From Symbiodinium kawagutii (lineage: Eukaryota; Sar; Dinophyceae; Suessiales; Symbiodiniaceae): a DNA stretch of 64,000 nt. This document shows positions 32,187 through 43,700 of the stretch, in pieces; the stretch's first letter is position 1, and every line of letters begins with the position of its first letter. The notes under the pieces are model-generated. The model made no database searches and was not told where the DNA came from. It saw only the letters and a list, made by a program, of their open reading frames with translations. The stretch spans positions 345,871 to 409,870 of the forward strand of contig VSDK01013561.1 in the NCBI GenBank assembly GCA_009767595.1. Direction: 5' to 3'. The position numbers and the translations under genes are program-made.

Positions 32187-32345
32187 CTGGGAAGAAGCGA
32201 CCACGGTAGTGAAATCGTTCGGAGAAGTTGGTAATCCCCTTGAAGATGAGAAATAAATCGGGTAGTTCCACAAATCCTGATGCACTGTGCCCCAGTTGTA
32301 TCCACAAGAACAATGGAACCCAGCAGCCAGTATCATTGGATGCTA
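32187..32345 (-). CDS. Host exon upstream of the KE-rich exons
   Basis: The donor GTGATT is clear; the acceptor may be GATATAG. The frame includes NDTGCWVPLFLWIQLGHSAS, GFVELPDLFLIFKGITNFSE and RFHYRGRFFPG. The family is not recognised. It is hydrophobic in the first half but has no clear membrane segment. It forms one transcript with 32,115 and 31,853 by phase. Confidence 0.45.
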
Positions 32346-32553
32346 TATCCCCATTGGCCGTAATGGTATTGATGTTGACTATCACCAGTAGGGTTGTTCA
32401 TTCAGAACGATTACCAACATATAGTGTTGGTTGTCACCCAGCACAGTTGATCAGCACCGCCAACCATTTGCAACGGCCATGGTGTGCCATGGTTACACCG
32501 CCACCTGGGAAGTGTTGATTCCAACTATACATCCAAACGCATCAGAACCCCGC

Positions 32554-32667
32554 ATATTTGGTGGTTTCTCAGAATAGGGGTGCCCCCAAATCATCCTTTA
32601 ATAGTCATTTATGGTAGTAAACCAACCATTTTAGGGATACCCCTATTTTGGGAAACTGCCATTTGAT
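32554..32667. repeat. MITE family B, copy 8
   Basis: Ends ATATTTGGTGGTTTCTCAGA and TTTTGGGAAACTGCCATTTG; interior GGTAGTAAACCAACCATTTT. Confidence 0.8.
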
Positions 32668-33117
32668 GGTAAATCACCATCCATTTCTGCACAGATCATG
32701 GAGGTTTCCTGAGAACCGGATCATTGGTCAAAGACCTCCACTTGGCTCGAGCTGAACGCCATCAGATCATGATGCTTCCTCCAGATTAGGCGGCAGTCCA
32801 CCACCACTATAGGTATTGAAGTTCACTACGAACTATCCAAATTTGTTCAACTTGATAAATGATAGTTTACCAACTATTGATGTTCAACTACTAGCTATCC
32901 TAATCTATAGTTGGTAATCTATCCAGTTGTTCCACTACTAGCTATCCTAATCTATCACCAGTTCGTCCACCTGATCAGCGGCTCGCATTTCCCAACCGCA
33001 AGCCCTCAAGCGCCCAGTGGCTCTCGTCCGAAGACTCCACCTGCATTCGCTTCATGGCCTCCTCCTCTTCCTGGAGCAGCGCAGTGGAACCAGCACGACC
33101 AGTTGCTGAGGATTTCC

Positions 33118-33227
33118 AACATGGTGGTTTCTCAAAATAAGGAGCCCAAAAAATGGTTGGTTTATTACTATAAATGGTTAAACAAGGATGATTTGGGGTA
33201 CCCTTATTTTGAGAAACCACCACATCA
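33118..33227. repeat. MITE family B, copy 9
   Basis: Ends ACATGGTGGTTTCTCAAAAT and TTTTGAGAAACCACCACAT, near-perfect inverted repeat; interior inverted relative to copy 8. Confidence 0.85.
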
Positions 33228-33438
33228 ACCCCGCAAGAAATCAAAAACCAAATCAGTACCCGGAGTTGGTACAGTTGCAAATGCTGGTACCTCCAAGTCA
33301 TCGTCATTGTTTTCGTGGGGAAACTGTCCCCCGATCATCGGGGTTCATAGGATTACACCACTGACAAACCGGTATGCTATCTTGCAGAAAAGTTGACTAT
33401 TTACCAAGAAAAGTGGGAGAAAAAATGAAAACCTGAAC

Positions 33439-33654
33439 CCCCAAGGCTTGCGCAAACCGAATCGATGAGGCCGCTGGATTCTTGGGCTGCTGTTTCGCCA
33501 CCAGGTGATCCACACCCCACAACAGTGCTTGACACCCGCGGCTCGCCCCATGAAGCACCCGTGGGCCACCGCGGGGCCACCCGTCCTGCTCCCGTTTCTT
33601 CGCGACTTCATCGCCGAAGCCCTCCTTCTGTGCGTTGATCACGGCGCTGGCCGC
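33439..33654 (-). CDS. Host exon AASAVINAQKEGFGDEVAKK
   Basis: A 216-nt (72-codon, phase 0-0) exon, the longest host exon here, between acceptor CCGTCCCAG and donor GTTCAG. It reads AASAVINAQKEGFGDEVAKK, REQDGWPRGGPRVLHGASRG, CQALLWGVDHLVAKQQPKNP and AASSIRFAQALG. Ala- and Lys/Arg-rich with one possible helix pair; not recognised. It lies between exons that look like S1/ZCCHC17 parts and the Lys/Glu-rich tail, so it may belong to the same gene. Confidence 0.55.
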
Positions 33655-33714
33655 CTGGGACGGACAACTTTAAGAGAAGAAATGGTGAAGAAAGGTCAAT
33701 GAAGTGGCTACGAA

Positions 33715-33940
33715 CCACCATGAACTAGCTACGAACTAACTATGAACCACAATGAACTAGCTCAGAACTAGCTATGAACTAGCTATGAACTAGCTATGAA
33801 CCACAATGAACTAGCTCAGAACTAGCTATGAACCACAATGAACTAGCTCAGAACTAGCTATGAACTAGCTATGAACTAGCTATGAACTAGCTATGAACCA
33901 CAATGAACTAGCTATGAACCAGTCTAAAAGGTCAATGAAC
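33715..33940. repeat. (GAACTAGCTATGAACCACAAT)n minisatellite
   Basis: About 225 bp of interspersed units ACTAGCTATGA, ACTAGCTCAGA and ACCACAATGA. The length variation suggests higher-order expansion. Confidence 0.9.
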
Positions 33941-34131
33941 TGGCTATGGGTCAAGCAATTAACAAACCAATTTCATAGCTGGTTGATGGTTAATAATAGG
34001 GGATCATAACTATATACCAACTATATGGCAATGGGTCAATATTAACCAATGATGGGGGATAGTAAGCAACAAAGGAAAACAATGGCTATTGATAGGGGAA
34101 CCAGGGGTACAGGGTTTTGACCCACTGCCAA
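33941..34131. repeat. MITE family A, tandem/nested pair
   Basis: A left unit begins TGGCTATGGGTCAAGCAATT at 33,941 and a second begins ATATGGCAATGGGTCAATAT at 34,024. The shared right end is GGTTTTGACCCACTGCC. Inverted relative to the copies at 4.1 and 8.7 kb. Confidence 0.7.
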
Positions 34132-34837
34132 CTAGCTATGAACCACAACTACTGAGTGATTGTTGGAGATTGTCAATATGGTATAGCCATACATCGTCGA
34201 TGGACATATTTAAGCTATATAAATAGATAGAGAGAGAGAGAGAACCCATCTTAACAAATATGACATCCCACCAACATCTGCATTGTGACAAGTGTTCATC
34301 CGGCTTTCCTCCGGGTAAAAGCCCATACACTGGAGGATAAAGCACGTGTCTATCAATGCAGGCTCCAGATGATATGATTTCGGCTAATTGATCCATCTTG
34401 CCTCGTATCCATAGGATCCACTGAAGCCATCAGCCAACCAGCTATGTCAATGATGCCGCCTGGTTTGGCCCCGCCTGGATGTGCTTCAACTGCTGCTTGG
34501 GAAATACCTCGGTCCGTGTGACTCTCAGGTTGCTTAGAGCTCGACAAACAGCAGCAGCGCAGTATCTTCGTTACCCCACCATTGCCACATGGTTTCTCCG
34601 AAGAGGAACTCCCAAGTCATCCAAATTTTTCATCGATAAACTCCAAAATCATCCGGAAACCGTGAAACTCAACCACTCTTCACCATCATGAACCACTCAG
34701 CCGTGGATTACCAGCAAGTAACCATCACCACATTTTTTTTTCACCATAAACCACTAGACCAACCATTCGCCAACCACGACCAGAAATGTCGCCATCTTTC
34801 AGGATCCCCGTCCAATCCCCAGCCATGAATCCACCAC

Positions 34838-34921
34838 CAAGGCGCCCAGCCCACATCCTTAGGCACACGGCCTCGACCGTTGAAAGGATCCAGGTCGTGG
34901 CCGTCCTTCTGGTGCACGAAC
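34838..34921 (-). CDS. ZCCHC17-like exon downstream of the S1 domain
   Basis: 84 nt between acceptor TTGGGTTCCAG and donor GTGGTGG. It reads FVHQKDGHDLDPFNGRGRVP then KDVGWAPW. The pattern V.Q..G.DLDP.N matches the segment that directly follows the S1 domain in the nucleolar S1/zinc-knuckle protein ZCCHC17 (PS1D). With the S1 pieces at 38,341 and 36,697 upstream in the same strand and correct order, this supports one gene. A short exon completing the S1 strand (SLSM-like) is expected between 34.9 and 36.7 kb and was not found. Confidence 0.55.
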
Positions 34922-34934
34922 CTGGAACCCAAGA

Positions 34935-36690
34935 TGGAAACGATGGAAACCAGGAGACGAGACTGGTCAGATCACCTGCCGAATTTTCTGAGGAATCCAG
35001 CCGGTCATTCGAACAGAAATTTGACTTTTCAGAGGTCCAAGAAGTTTGTCTTGGCAAGGACATAGAAGCCAGAGCCACCATGCCCAAATTTCAAAGGTCC
35101 GAGAATCAAAGGAATGCAAGGCTTTGCTACATCGAAAAATCATTTAGATCGAGAAACAATGAATAGTTTCACCGACGATCATTGGGACGGCCCAAGATTA
35201 CCGAAGAGATTGCTTAATACATACGAGCAAGAATCATCAGGATCTAGTCAGCAGTTGTAAACCTTTGAGATATCAGTCAGGGCATCCACAAATTTAGTAG
35301 ATACCATCGCCAAATTCCTTCTTGTCTCGTCACTATACGGGATCAGTCGGATCAAATCAGCCATGATCGGTGCTCATTCAAATGATAATCACTTGGATCA
35401 AGGATCTAATCGATAGCAGGGACATAAGCGATGATTTGAGTCTGATAGCCTGATTCACCATGATTCAACCCGCATACTACATAGAATTGGTACAACATGA
35501 CCACCGTGTCTCGGCGTGGGTTCTCAACACCTTGCTGAGCATTGCCGGACCACCATCCAACCATGGTCCGAACCTTCCCTCTCAATGGTTGGTCGATGTT
35601 GACCCAGATCTGTTGTCGTCCCAGATGACCCAAGGATCTGTCCTATCACCCCTTCATGACCGCAGGATAGCTATTGAGTGATGATCCTGTACAACTAGAA
35701 AGTGATAACCCAAGGATGCCTTCCTGGCAATGAAGGTCTGTCTCCTCCATGTCAAACCACAACACGAAACAAACCTCTCTGCCGCCAAATCGCCTCATGT
35801 CCAGGGCGTACTTGCCACTCTCTTCCTTATTGCGCTCACCCGTGTGGGAGAGTGCTCAGGCGTAGGTTCAGAGGGATATCAATAGCTATCACTACGTATG
35901 GCTGTAGCATGACAATAACGACAAATCCAGCGAGTTGAATCAAATGCCCACTCTTGTTAACTGTTATCATCCTACTACCCTTATATGGCTGTGGGTCAAG
36001 ACCGTCAAGACCCTGGTCCCCTCAACTAGTCCAACTGTTGAGATGTTCACCTATATGATCCAGAACCATATCTCTGTTGCTTGATGGTTACAGGGCTGCG
36101 ATTCAAAACACAGTGCCAGCATGCCCATAGTTGATCCCAAATTGCTTGCTACTGGCGGCTGTGACCCGTTGGCCCTTACCCGTTGTACCAGTGACGGCTT
36201 GTCGTCCATCAACTACTTGTCCAAACAGCATGCATTTGATTCTCCATGAAAATATCACACGTCACCCGAGCTGTTGAAAGAAGTGGCTACGAGGTGTTGA
36301 CCCCTGCTTTGAATGAGAATGTATAAATGTATAGGATTCTTACCACGCTGTTTGTTTGCGTTGCTGTTGGTCATCCAACTCTACAATTTGTCCGACTGTT
36401 AACCAGCATTGGCCATAAACCAGGCCTGAGCCAACCATCATGTATCTTATTGATAGTGATGTTCAAGAAGCATCAACCAGCTTCATAGCCAGTTTGCCAA
36501 TTCCAGCCAGTATCAACCAGTATGAATCATTCTTTATCCTGCTGTTTATTGACCAACCACTACAGTAACCACCCGCCGGAACCATTCCCCAACCATTTTC
36601 CAAGCATTTTCCAACCATTTTCCAAGCATAGCCTGTGACTTCGGCTCTTGAAGCTGCTCCTGGCCTAGCTCCTCCCCCTCCACCGCGGGA
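34935..36690. other. Intron; degraded family A piece at 35,981
   Basis: Mostly unique DNA. ATATGGCTGTGGGTCAAGAC at about 35,981 is a broken family A end. No exon is supported. Confidence 0.45.
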
Positions 36691-36696
36691 GCTCAC

Positions 36697-36771
36697 CGGC
36701 CGCCACCGAGGTGCATCGACGTCGCGCACCTTCACCCAGACCTTGTCGCCCTCACGGACCACGGAATTCAC
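36697..36771 (-). CDS. S1 RNA-binding domain exon (ZCCHC17-like)
   Basis: Exactly 25 codons between acceptor CTCCGTGAG and donor GTGAGC: VNSVVREGDKVWVKVRDVDA then PRWRP. The motif V..GDKVWVKV is the middle strand region of the S1 OB fold and is closest to that of ZCCHC17-type proteins, which bind RNA in the nucleolus. An exon carrying the GL(V/L)H segment of the S1 fold should lie between here and 38,341; none was convincingly found. Confidence 0.6.
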
Positions 36772-36779
36772 CTCACGGA

Positions 36780-37500
36780 GCCCAGGAGAATGAAATGGTG
36801 AATTGATGGTGGATCAAAATATCAATTGATGAAATGGTGGATCAAATGGCTCAATTCATTCATGAATGGTTTGATCAAATTAAATTAACCAGCTATGGTG
36901 AATTGATGGTGGATCAAACCCATTTCATAGCTGGTTAATAATATCAATAGTGGATCATGGTTATAAATCGCTGGTTTAGCTGGTTAAGAATAGGGGATAA
37001 CAAGCAACAATACTAGGGATACCTGATACTGATACCAGCTTTATGGCCAATCGTAGCTGGTTTAGCTGGTTATTTGTTTCCAATAATAGCTGGTTTAGCT
37101 GGTTAACCAGCTACTAGTATTAATGGTTAATGGTTATATAATAATGGTGAACCAGCTATATAATAATATGGATCAACAATCATAGCTGGTTTGGCTGGTT
37201 AATAATAGGGGATCATAACTAACAATTATAGGGGATAGATCTACCAACTATATGGCGAGCTGGGTCAAGCAGTTAACCACCGAGATTAAGCAACAAGTTC
37301 ATGGGGAAAACGAGCTGGTGATGGGAACCAGGGGACTAAGGGTTTTGACCCACAAATCAAATTGATCAAAACAATGGTGGATTTCCAGGCTTCAAAATGG
37401 TTAACAATGGGTAATAGTAGGGGATGATGGTGAATGAAATGGTGAATTGATGATAGTGGCTGATAGTAACTAATGGTGGTTAATAATATGATTAATTAAG
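36780..37500. repeat. GCTGGTTTAGCTGGTTAA tandem-like region
   Basis: Degenerate ATAGCTGGTTTAGCTGGTTA and GGTGAATTGATGGTGGATCA words, with one family A copy inside (next entry). No gene. Confidence 0.75.
37251..37354. repeat. MITE family A, copy (inverted)
   Basis: Ends TATGGCGAGCTGGGTCAAGC and AGGGTTTTGACCCACA; interior GGGAACCAGGGGACTAAGG. Confidence 0.75.
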
Positions 37501-38340
37501 TGCTCTGGTCAGTGGGCTTCTATCCGGTGTTCAGTACGGCCAGGTTGGACTCGAGAATCAGCTTCTCCGCTTGTCAAAAGAGACTGTTTTTGCTCTCACC
37601 CGAACGCTCTTCACAAAATGTGGCACCAATGCAAGAGGCAACACAATTATGTAGAAGCATTCTGATCCATCAATTGCCAGGTGCTGAACGGCTAGATGAA
37701 CCACCCGACGGGGGGGCAGCATAGAAATCCGACGTCGTTTCACCCTCACAACTGGCCAAGTCGGAGATGCCTCTCTCGGGATGTGGCTTTCAACACTTGT
37801 GAGCCGTTGAGAAAAGTGAAAGGTCACCTCGGTCACCTGAGTCACCTCCTAAAAACCTGCATGCCTGTCTCCTTTAGTGGAACATTGCCCTTGCTCGCCT
37901 CCGAAAACCTTGCAAAAAGAAGATGTTTGTTGAATGCTTTCAAATGCTTTGAAAATGTTTGGATACAAATAACATCAGAGAACCAAATTCTAAACTGGCT
38001 GATCTGGAGTTGAGAAGATCGGATCACCAAGATTCACTGGACTATCACAGTCGCAAATTCTTGGGGTTCCCACCAAATCACTTTGGTCTCAGTCTCCAGC
38101 ATACTGAAACAAGCCATCGTTGGGCACATCCATCCCATGGCACCGTTAATCCATCGCCGAGCGACCACCTCCACTCGCTCCACACCTGGTGGGTTTGGAA
38201 GGCAGCCAATATGCAGAAAGCCGTCCTTGTACTTGTCGCCTTTGCCTCAGTTTTTCCGGCCAAGTCTGAGGCCTGTCATAGCTTCATGCCAGGGCCTGGC
38301 AGCAACCAGGGGCACCATCAAGGGCTTCCAACCAAGGCAC

Positions 38341-38421
38341 CTAACTGGACGAAGGCGCCGTACTCCTTGGTGCACACGATGAGGCCCTGGTGGATGGAAT
38401 TCTCACGCGGCATCACGGTGC
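38341..38421 (-). CDS. S1 domain N-terminal exon (ZCCHC17-like)
   Basis: 81 nt between acceptor GATCTGCAG and donor GTGCCT. It reads TVMPRENSIHQGLIVCTKEY then GAFVQL. The SIHQG.IV...EYGAFV pattern is the first strands of an S1 RNA-binding fold, in particular the S(I/L)(F/Y/H)QG...YGAF form of ZCCHC17. The split first codon joins the exon at 39,202-39,274 in frame (RTT-G-TV). The internal Met could also be a start, giving a protein that begins just before the domain as in that family. Confidence 0.6.
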
Positions 38422-39201
38422 CTGCAGATCTCCAAGGCGCAAGGGGCCCAAGGCCAGCGCGGGTCAGGGTCCCTGCTTGTGACCATCCCAGAAATGGGTC
38501 AGAAGATCCGTTCTTTAGGGACATTCATCTACTCATCTTGGGCGCTGCCATCCCAAAATGTACACTTGGCTGGCTCATCATTCGCAATGCTTGATGAATC
38601 GTTCCTTAAACACCCCACTCAATTATGTGTGTGTGTGTGTGGCTGGGTCCTGGTTGGGGATGAAGCGATAGGAAATGATCTGGAAACTGGCTGACACCAC
38701 AGGTGGCCCATCCCCCGCTGTTCCCCTAGCCATGACCAAAGTACCGAGCGGTGACGCGCATCCACTTGGGAGGGCATGGGTCTCTTGCCATCTGCTGGTG
38801 ATGAGGTGATGATTTGTCCAACGGAGGCATTCAGGGAGGCTATCCCTTCTAGCTAACCCGAGTTGCAACCCAAGTCAAAGGGATGATCAGTGGATAAGTC
38901 AGCAGAATTGGTTGGTGGTTGAACCATGTTGAATTCCTCTGAAAGATGATTTGTCAATCAACCAACCAATCAAATATGCATAGAAAATTACCAGACTAGC
39001 TGGTCAACTGGTTGGTCAATACATTTGGGAAAATAAGCAAAATGTCAATCAAATCACCAACCAGATAGTTGTTTAACCATATTTTTGTTGCTTCTTCTCC
39101 CCTATGAAATTAACCAACACTAGCCACTACCATAGGAAATCCCATGGGTTTGCCCATTCGAAATCCCTACCTTGGGCGATCAGCGCCAGCCAACCCCCCA
39201 C

Positions 39202-39274
39202 CTGTGGTGCGCTTGCGGGCGAGGCCAGTGGTCTTCTGGAACTGCTCCTCATCATAGGTCCGGTAGCTACCCGC
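39202..39274 (-). CDS. Host exon AGSYRTYDEEQFQKTTGLAR
   Basis: 73 nt between acceptor CTGCCGCAG and donor GTGGGG. It reads AGSYRTYDEEQFQKTTGLAR then KRTT. It ends in phase 1 and continues correctly into the S1 exon at 38,421. Only about 260 bp separate it from the left end of the giant transposon, so that element lies in the intron (or intergenic space) immediately upstream. Confidence 0.55.
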
Positions 39275-39298
39275 CTGCGGCAGATGAAGCGCCACCAA

Positions 39299-39419
39299 TG
39301 GCTATGGGTCAAGCAGTTAACCAACCAATTTCATGGGGATACTAACCAACAATTATAGGGAAAACGAGCTGGTTAATGATAGGGGAACCAGGGGGACTAA
39401 GGGTTTTGACCCACAGCCT
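39299..39419. repeat. MITE family A, copy (inverted)
   Basis: Ends TGGCTATGGGTCAAGCAGTT and GGTTTTGACCCACAGCC; interior TTATAGGGAAAACGAGCTGG. Confidence 0.8.
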
Positions 39420-39423
39420 AATG

Positions 39424-39470
39424 AGTAGTAATGGATATGGTTACTTCGTGGCAGCTACCACTGACGGTTA
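39424..39470. repeat. 47-bp direct repeat, left copy
   Basis: AGTAGTAATGGATATGGTTA followed by CTTCGTGGCAGCTACCACTG. 44 of 47 positions match 58,143-58,189 on the other side of the giant transposon, in direct orientation. I noticed no third copy in the window. Confidence 0.8.
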
Positions 39471-39532
39471 ATTGGTGGTTAATAATGGTTGATAATGATT
39501 GACAATAGGGGATCATGGTTTAACAATTACTA

Positions 39533-39559
39533 CTGTAAACGACCAACACTTAGAATATG
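39533..39559 (+). repeat. Left terminal inverted repeat
   Basis: Preceded by TA. The inner 19 bases are GACCAACACTTAGAATATG. Degenerate copies of the TTAGAATATG end follow at 39,580, 39,605, 39,624 and 39,672, a subterminal array as found for binding sites of several transposases. Confidence 0.75.
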
Positions 39560-40772
39560 AAAAAAAATTAGAACACTTTGAATATGGCAAATTTCGAGCC
39601 CCGAGATAGAATATGGAGGCATGCAGTTAGAATATACATAAATATACCATCAAGTTGAAAACCCAACTGCAGTTAGAATATGGAAAATCATCGCTTTCTC
39701 AAAGTGATGTAGTTGGTAAACCTTGAGCTGCTGCAACCTAGTGCAATATATGAGTCCAATAAATCCAATCATACTGTACTGTACATGCAATAACATTGTG
39801 TTTCAACAACTTCTGGTATAGTTCAGACGTAACGCATAGATGTACTGTAGAGTTTAGTCGAATGGTCTACTGTAGATGTTGCCGGTGCTAGCACCAGCCA
39901 GTGATACACATGCAGTACTGTACTGCATACTGCATTGTTCTGTTTTCTCTCTCTCGTATTGTACTAGATGCATGCGAATCAAACCATGTGAACCACATCG
40001 TAACAAAACCATTGACCAATCACTAACTACAGTAAATTACTGGAATCTTTAGCCAGCCACCTCGTAAACATTCACAAAGCACTAAATAATTATCAAACCT
40101 GGCCAGCCTCTGAGTAACCATAGCCAATCACTAAGTACAGTGTTCATTCACTAAAGGTATGTAAGCATTGTTCAACCGCTAACTCCTGTAGCCATTCCCA
40201 AATCATTGGCCAATGATTCACCAACTCAAACTAACCATTGCTCTGCGTAACCTGCAACCAGCTAAGTACTACTGTAGTGTAACCAACCCACCCCTGGGTA
40301 CCGTAACCACATTAGTCAGCCACCAGCTCACCATTTACTATCACTGACCAACCATCCAACCACCACAGTGACTGGCTGCTGTTGGCTGATAGTTGATTGT
40401 CGTTTCCTTATGAAAAGATTGGGCAAAGATGCAGATAGAATATTCGCTCATGCATGTCGTACCATCAAGGTCTTGTGTCATGCGCAATGCCCCGTTTGCT
40501 TGTTCTTCTTTTTCCCCGGTCATCGCACTTTGCGACTATGGTACGATACTGTCCAATACTGTACTTTGCCGTGCAAATCTTTCAAGGAAGAGCCGAACCT
40601 CAACAAGAAGCCCTACGATACTGTTATGGTGCATACTAATGCTGAATTTCCTGCAATGCATGCGCATCAACCGAACCATCGGATGTCACTAAAATATGTT
40701 GTTGTTTGTTGTATTGCATGTTGTTCGTAAAGGTAGCTTGCTACATCCCAGGTTCAATGCATAACAGCAGAC
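39560..40772. other. Left non-coding end of the transposon
   Basis: 1.2 kb without a supported gene. It holds subterminal TTAGAATATG copies, TGCAGTACTGTACTGC words near 39,910, and overlapping plus-strand frames at 40,368-40,730 that look like chance. It is the 3' flank of the transposase gene, whose stop is at 40,773. Confidence 0.6.
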
Positions 40773-43700
40773 TCAATCTTTGTGAGGAGGCTCTTCTGAA
40801 CGGAGCTTCTTAATCCGTGCAAGCTGATGCCTCACCAGCTTCAACTCGGAATGTTTGTCTGAATTCTCTTTCAAATATGAAACTAGCATGAGTTCCATCA
40901 CACGTAAAAGAGCCTGCCATGAGGTTCTTGTAGTATCACTGAAAGACCTACTGAAATGGGATGAGAGATCAGTTCCAGCGCGCCAATTCTTGGCAACTGG
41001 ATCGATGCCTAGAGTGCACCCGGATGGTCGAACAGAAAGTCCTAAGTCTCTGAGTCGAACATATTCTGGTTGTGCATGTGCGACTCGAATGCGTGCACCA
41101 CCATGCTGTTTCTCAGCATGCGGCTTCGAATTATCTTCATGCTCAACCATTGTCTCGTCCTCCTCAGACTCAGAAGCGGTGTCACTGAACCACTCCACCT
41201 CTTGCTCCTGCATGTGATGGTCGAATTCACCATGCTGTTCCTGATCCACGTCTTCCACTTGATCATCTTCTCTGGGGGCATCATCTAGGGCAGCATGGTC
41301 TTGAATCATTTCTCCTGCAGGGTTGTAATGATCATAATGCTTATATACTTAATTGATTACTGTATGTGTCATGTAGGTTATTGCATTTTGTTGTACAGTA
41401 TGTACCGTACGAGTGCTGTATTGTACACAGGTGCATTTTCCTCTACATTTGTGAATGAACAACCTTTGCAGTACAATAATATATAACACCTGGATAATGA
41501 TATTACAATCTGTTACAATGTTTATACCACCCAATCCTGAAAAATGATCAACTTCGGGAGGCACAGCTTCACTGACGGGAGCACGCTGCTCAAGCAGTTT
41601 CAATGTCCATAGTTTTCCGCAACCTGTAGCAATCTTGAGAGATTGTGGATTACACAGAAAGGATCCGTCCACATATATTCATATTCTATCTGCATCAGGA
41701 TTGATGGTTTTTTAAATACACAACCCTACCAAATAATATCAAATTACGATCACCCTCGCTCTTACATGATATGCCTAACATGACTGTATGCATTCTAGCA
41801 ACCTGTAGCAATCTTGAGAGACTGTGGATCACACAGAAAGGGTCCGTCCACATATATTCATATTCTATCTGCATCAGGATTAATAGTTTTTTAAATACAC
41901 CACCCTACCAAATAATATCAAATTACCATCACCCTCGCTCTTACATGACATGCCTAACATGACTGTATGCATTCTAGCAACCTGTAGCAATCTTGAGAGA
42001 TTGTGGATCGCTGCTCATATGAATCACCAGCAATAGGCAATGCTTCTTCAGAGAAGCAACGGATTTTGTAGCAATCTTGACAACCTCAGCACATTTGTTT
42101 TTGTCCAACACTATGCTTCTGGTGGAAGTTGCTTGGAAATCATCGTAGCGCTGTTGCATTTTCGTTGGCATAGGCTTCCCATCAATAGCATGTTTTGCAA
42201 CACAAACTTCCCATTTAGATGCTAAATCTCTCCACCGAAGAATTGCTCGATCTATTGCAGGGCGCATCCACATTGGCAAAGCGATTGGTTCCGGATGTGT
42301 CACCGGATCACAGATTGCCCAAAAGTTCACAATCTCACTGGTTACTGCAGTTTCTTCATCCTGAATCGCAGCTTCATAATCAGCACCGTCCAGTATTGGA
42401 AGTTCGTCCAGTCTGCACAACTCGCTCAACTTCCCCCGAGCATTCTCCAATGCCACCTTGACAGCCTCTACGTCTCCTTGGTATCGCCAGTTGGCCATCA
42501 TCTCGAGGGAAACCAAACCTCTGCTAATCCAAGCCCATTGAAGCAACTTACCTTCAGAATAGCCTCCAATCTTCTGAAGACTCCAGGCATCTGCTCGTAT
42601 GCTGTCCTCGATGGATAGCCTTAGGTTGCATGAACTGCCCGTATCTCGTGGACAGAATGGACTGTACATCACAGGTCGGTTGCCATCGTTTTCAATCTAT
42701 GGCTACTGTATGCTGTGTAACCTGCTGATGTTCTACAGCACAATAGTGATGCAGAACAGCAAACAGCAACTGCTTTGATGCAAGTTGGGCACTGAACCAC
42801 TCAACGTACTACTGTACTGTAAGAATACTGGGCCTAGCGTGTCAATCTACTGCAGCCTACTGTAAGATTTCCAACAATGCTGATTGCAAAACAAGTGTCG
42901 AAATACGATTGTTGCCATCCATTGCAAGATCAAGGGTTTCCAGCGCTCGTCTAGCCTTGATTGATATCCCCATGCCAGTAGCCACCCTCAACCATCCACG
43001 GCGTAAATAATGAAACCACTGGTGCCATGCGTCGTTGGGTGCACCGGCGGCCCCCCAGCCACCAGGTATAGATACCCGGTGGCTGGGGGCGGTGCCACCT
43101 GTCAGCAGGATGCAGTTCGACTCTCTTTCAAACCGGTCACGAAGTTTTTGATACAGTGCGCAAGAATGCACTGTAGCTGCGTCGCAAATGACGAGGCCTT
43201 TGACTGTCCAAGGAAGACCTAGTCTCTGTCTCTTCCGATTCATTTCCTAGCACATTGTGAGCACGTGGTGGCAAAAGAACACTATCCTGTAGTGCACTAT
43301 AAAGCTGCTTGTGAATGCTTGTTCAAACCTTAGTGCCTGGTCTACAAATGTAATTTCATTTCATGATCATGTGCAAAACACTATGCTACAACTGTACAGT
43401 ACAGTACAAAACAGTGCAATTCTGCATTGTCATTACTAATTCGCTGCAGGAGGCATTCTATGAAACAAAAAAAGAAATCCTGGGAAGAAAAACACAGATC
43501 ATGAGCCAAGTTTCTTGTGTTAAGAAATCAAGGTAGTCAGCCAGAGTTGTAGATCCCCACATGTGCGTGCCACTGTCGTGGCTGCGGGAGATGTGAAGAA
43601 CGTTGCCCAACTCTTTGTTGAGCTTCACTGCAAGCTTATCTGGCCTGAATTTGCAAACATTACGCACGGTGCACATAACAAACCTCTTCATCCATACCTT

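Noticed and set aside
40855-41217. 120-codon plus-strand frame in the transposon
   Set aside because: Antisense to the last transposase exon.
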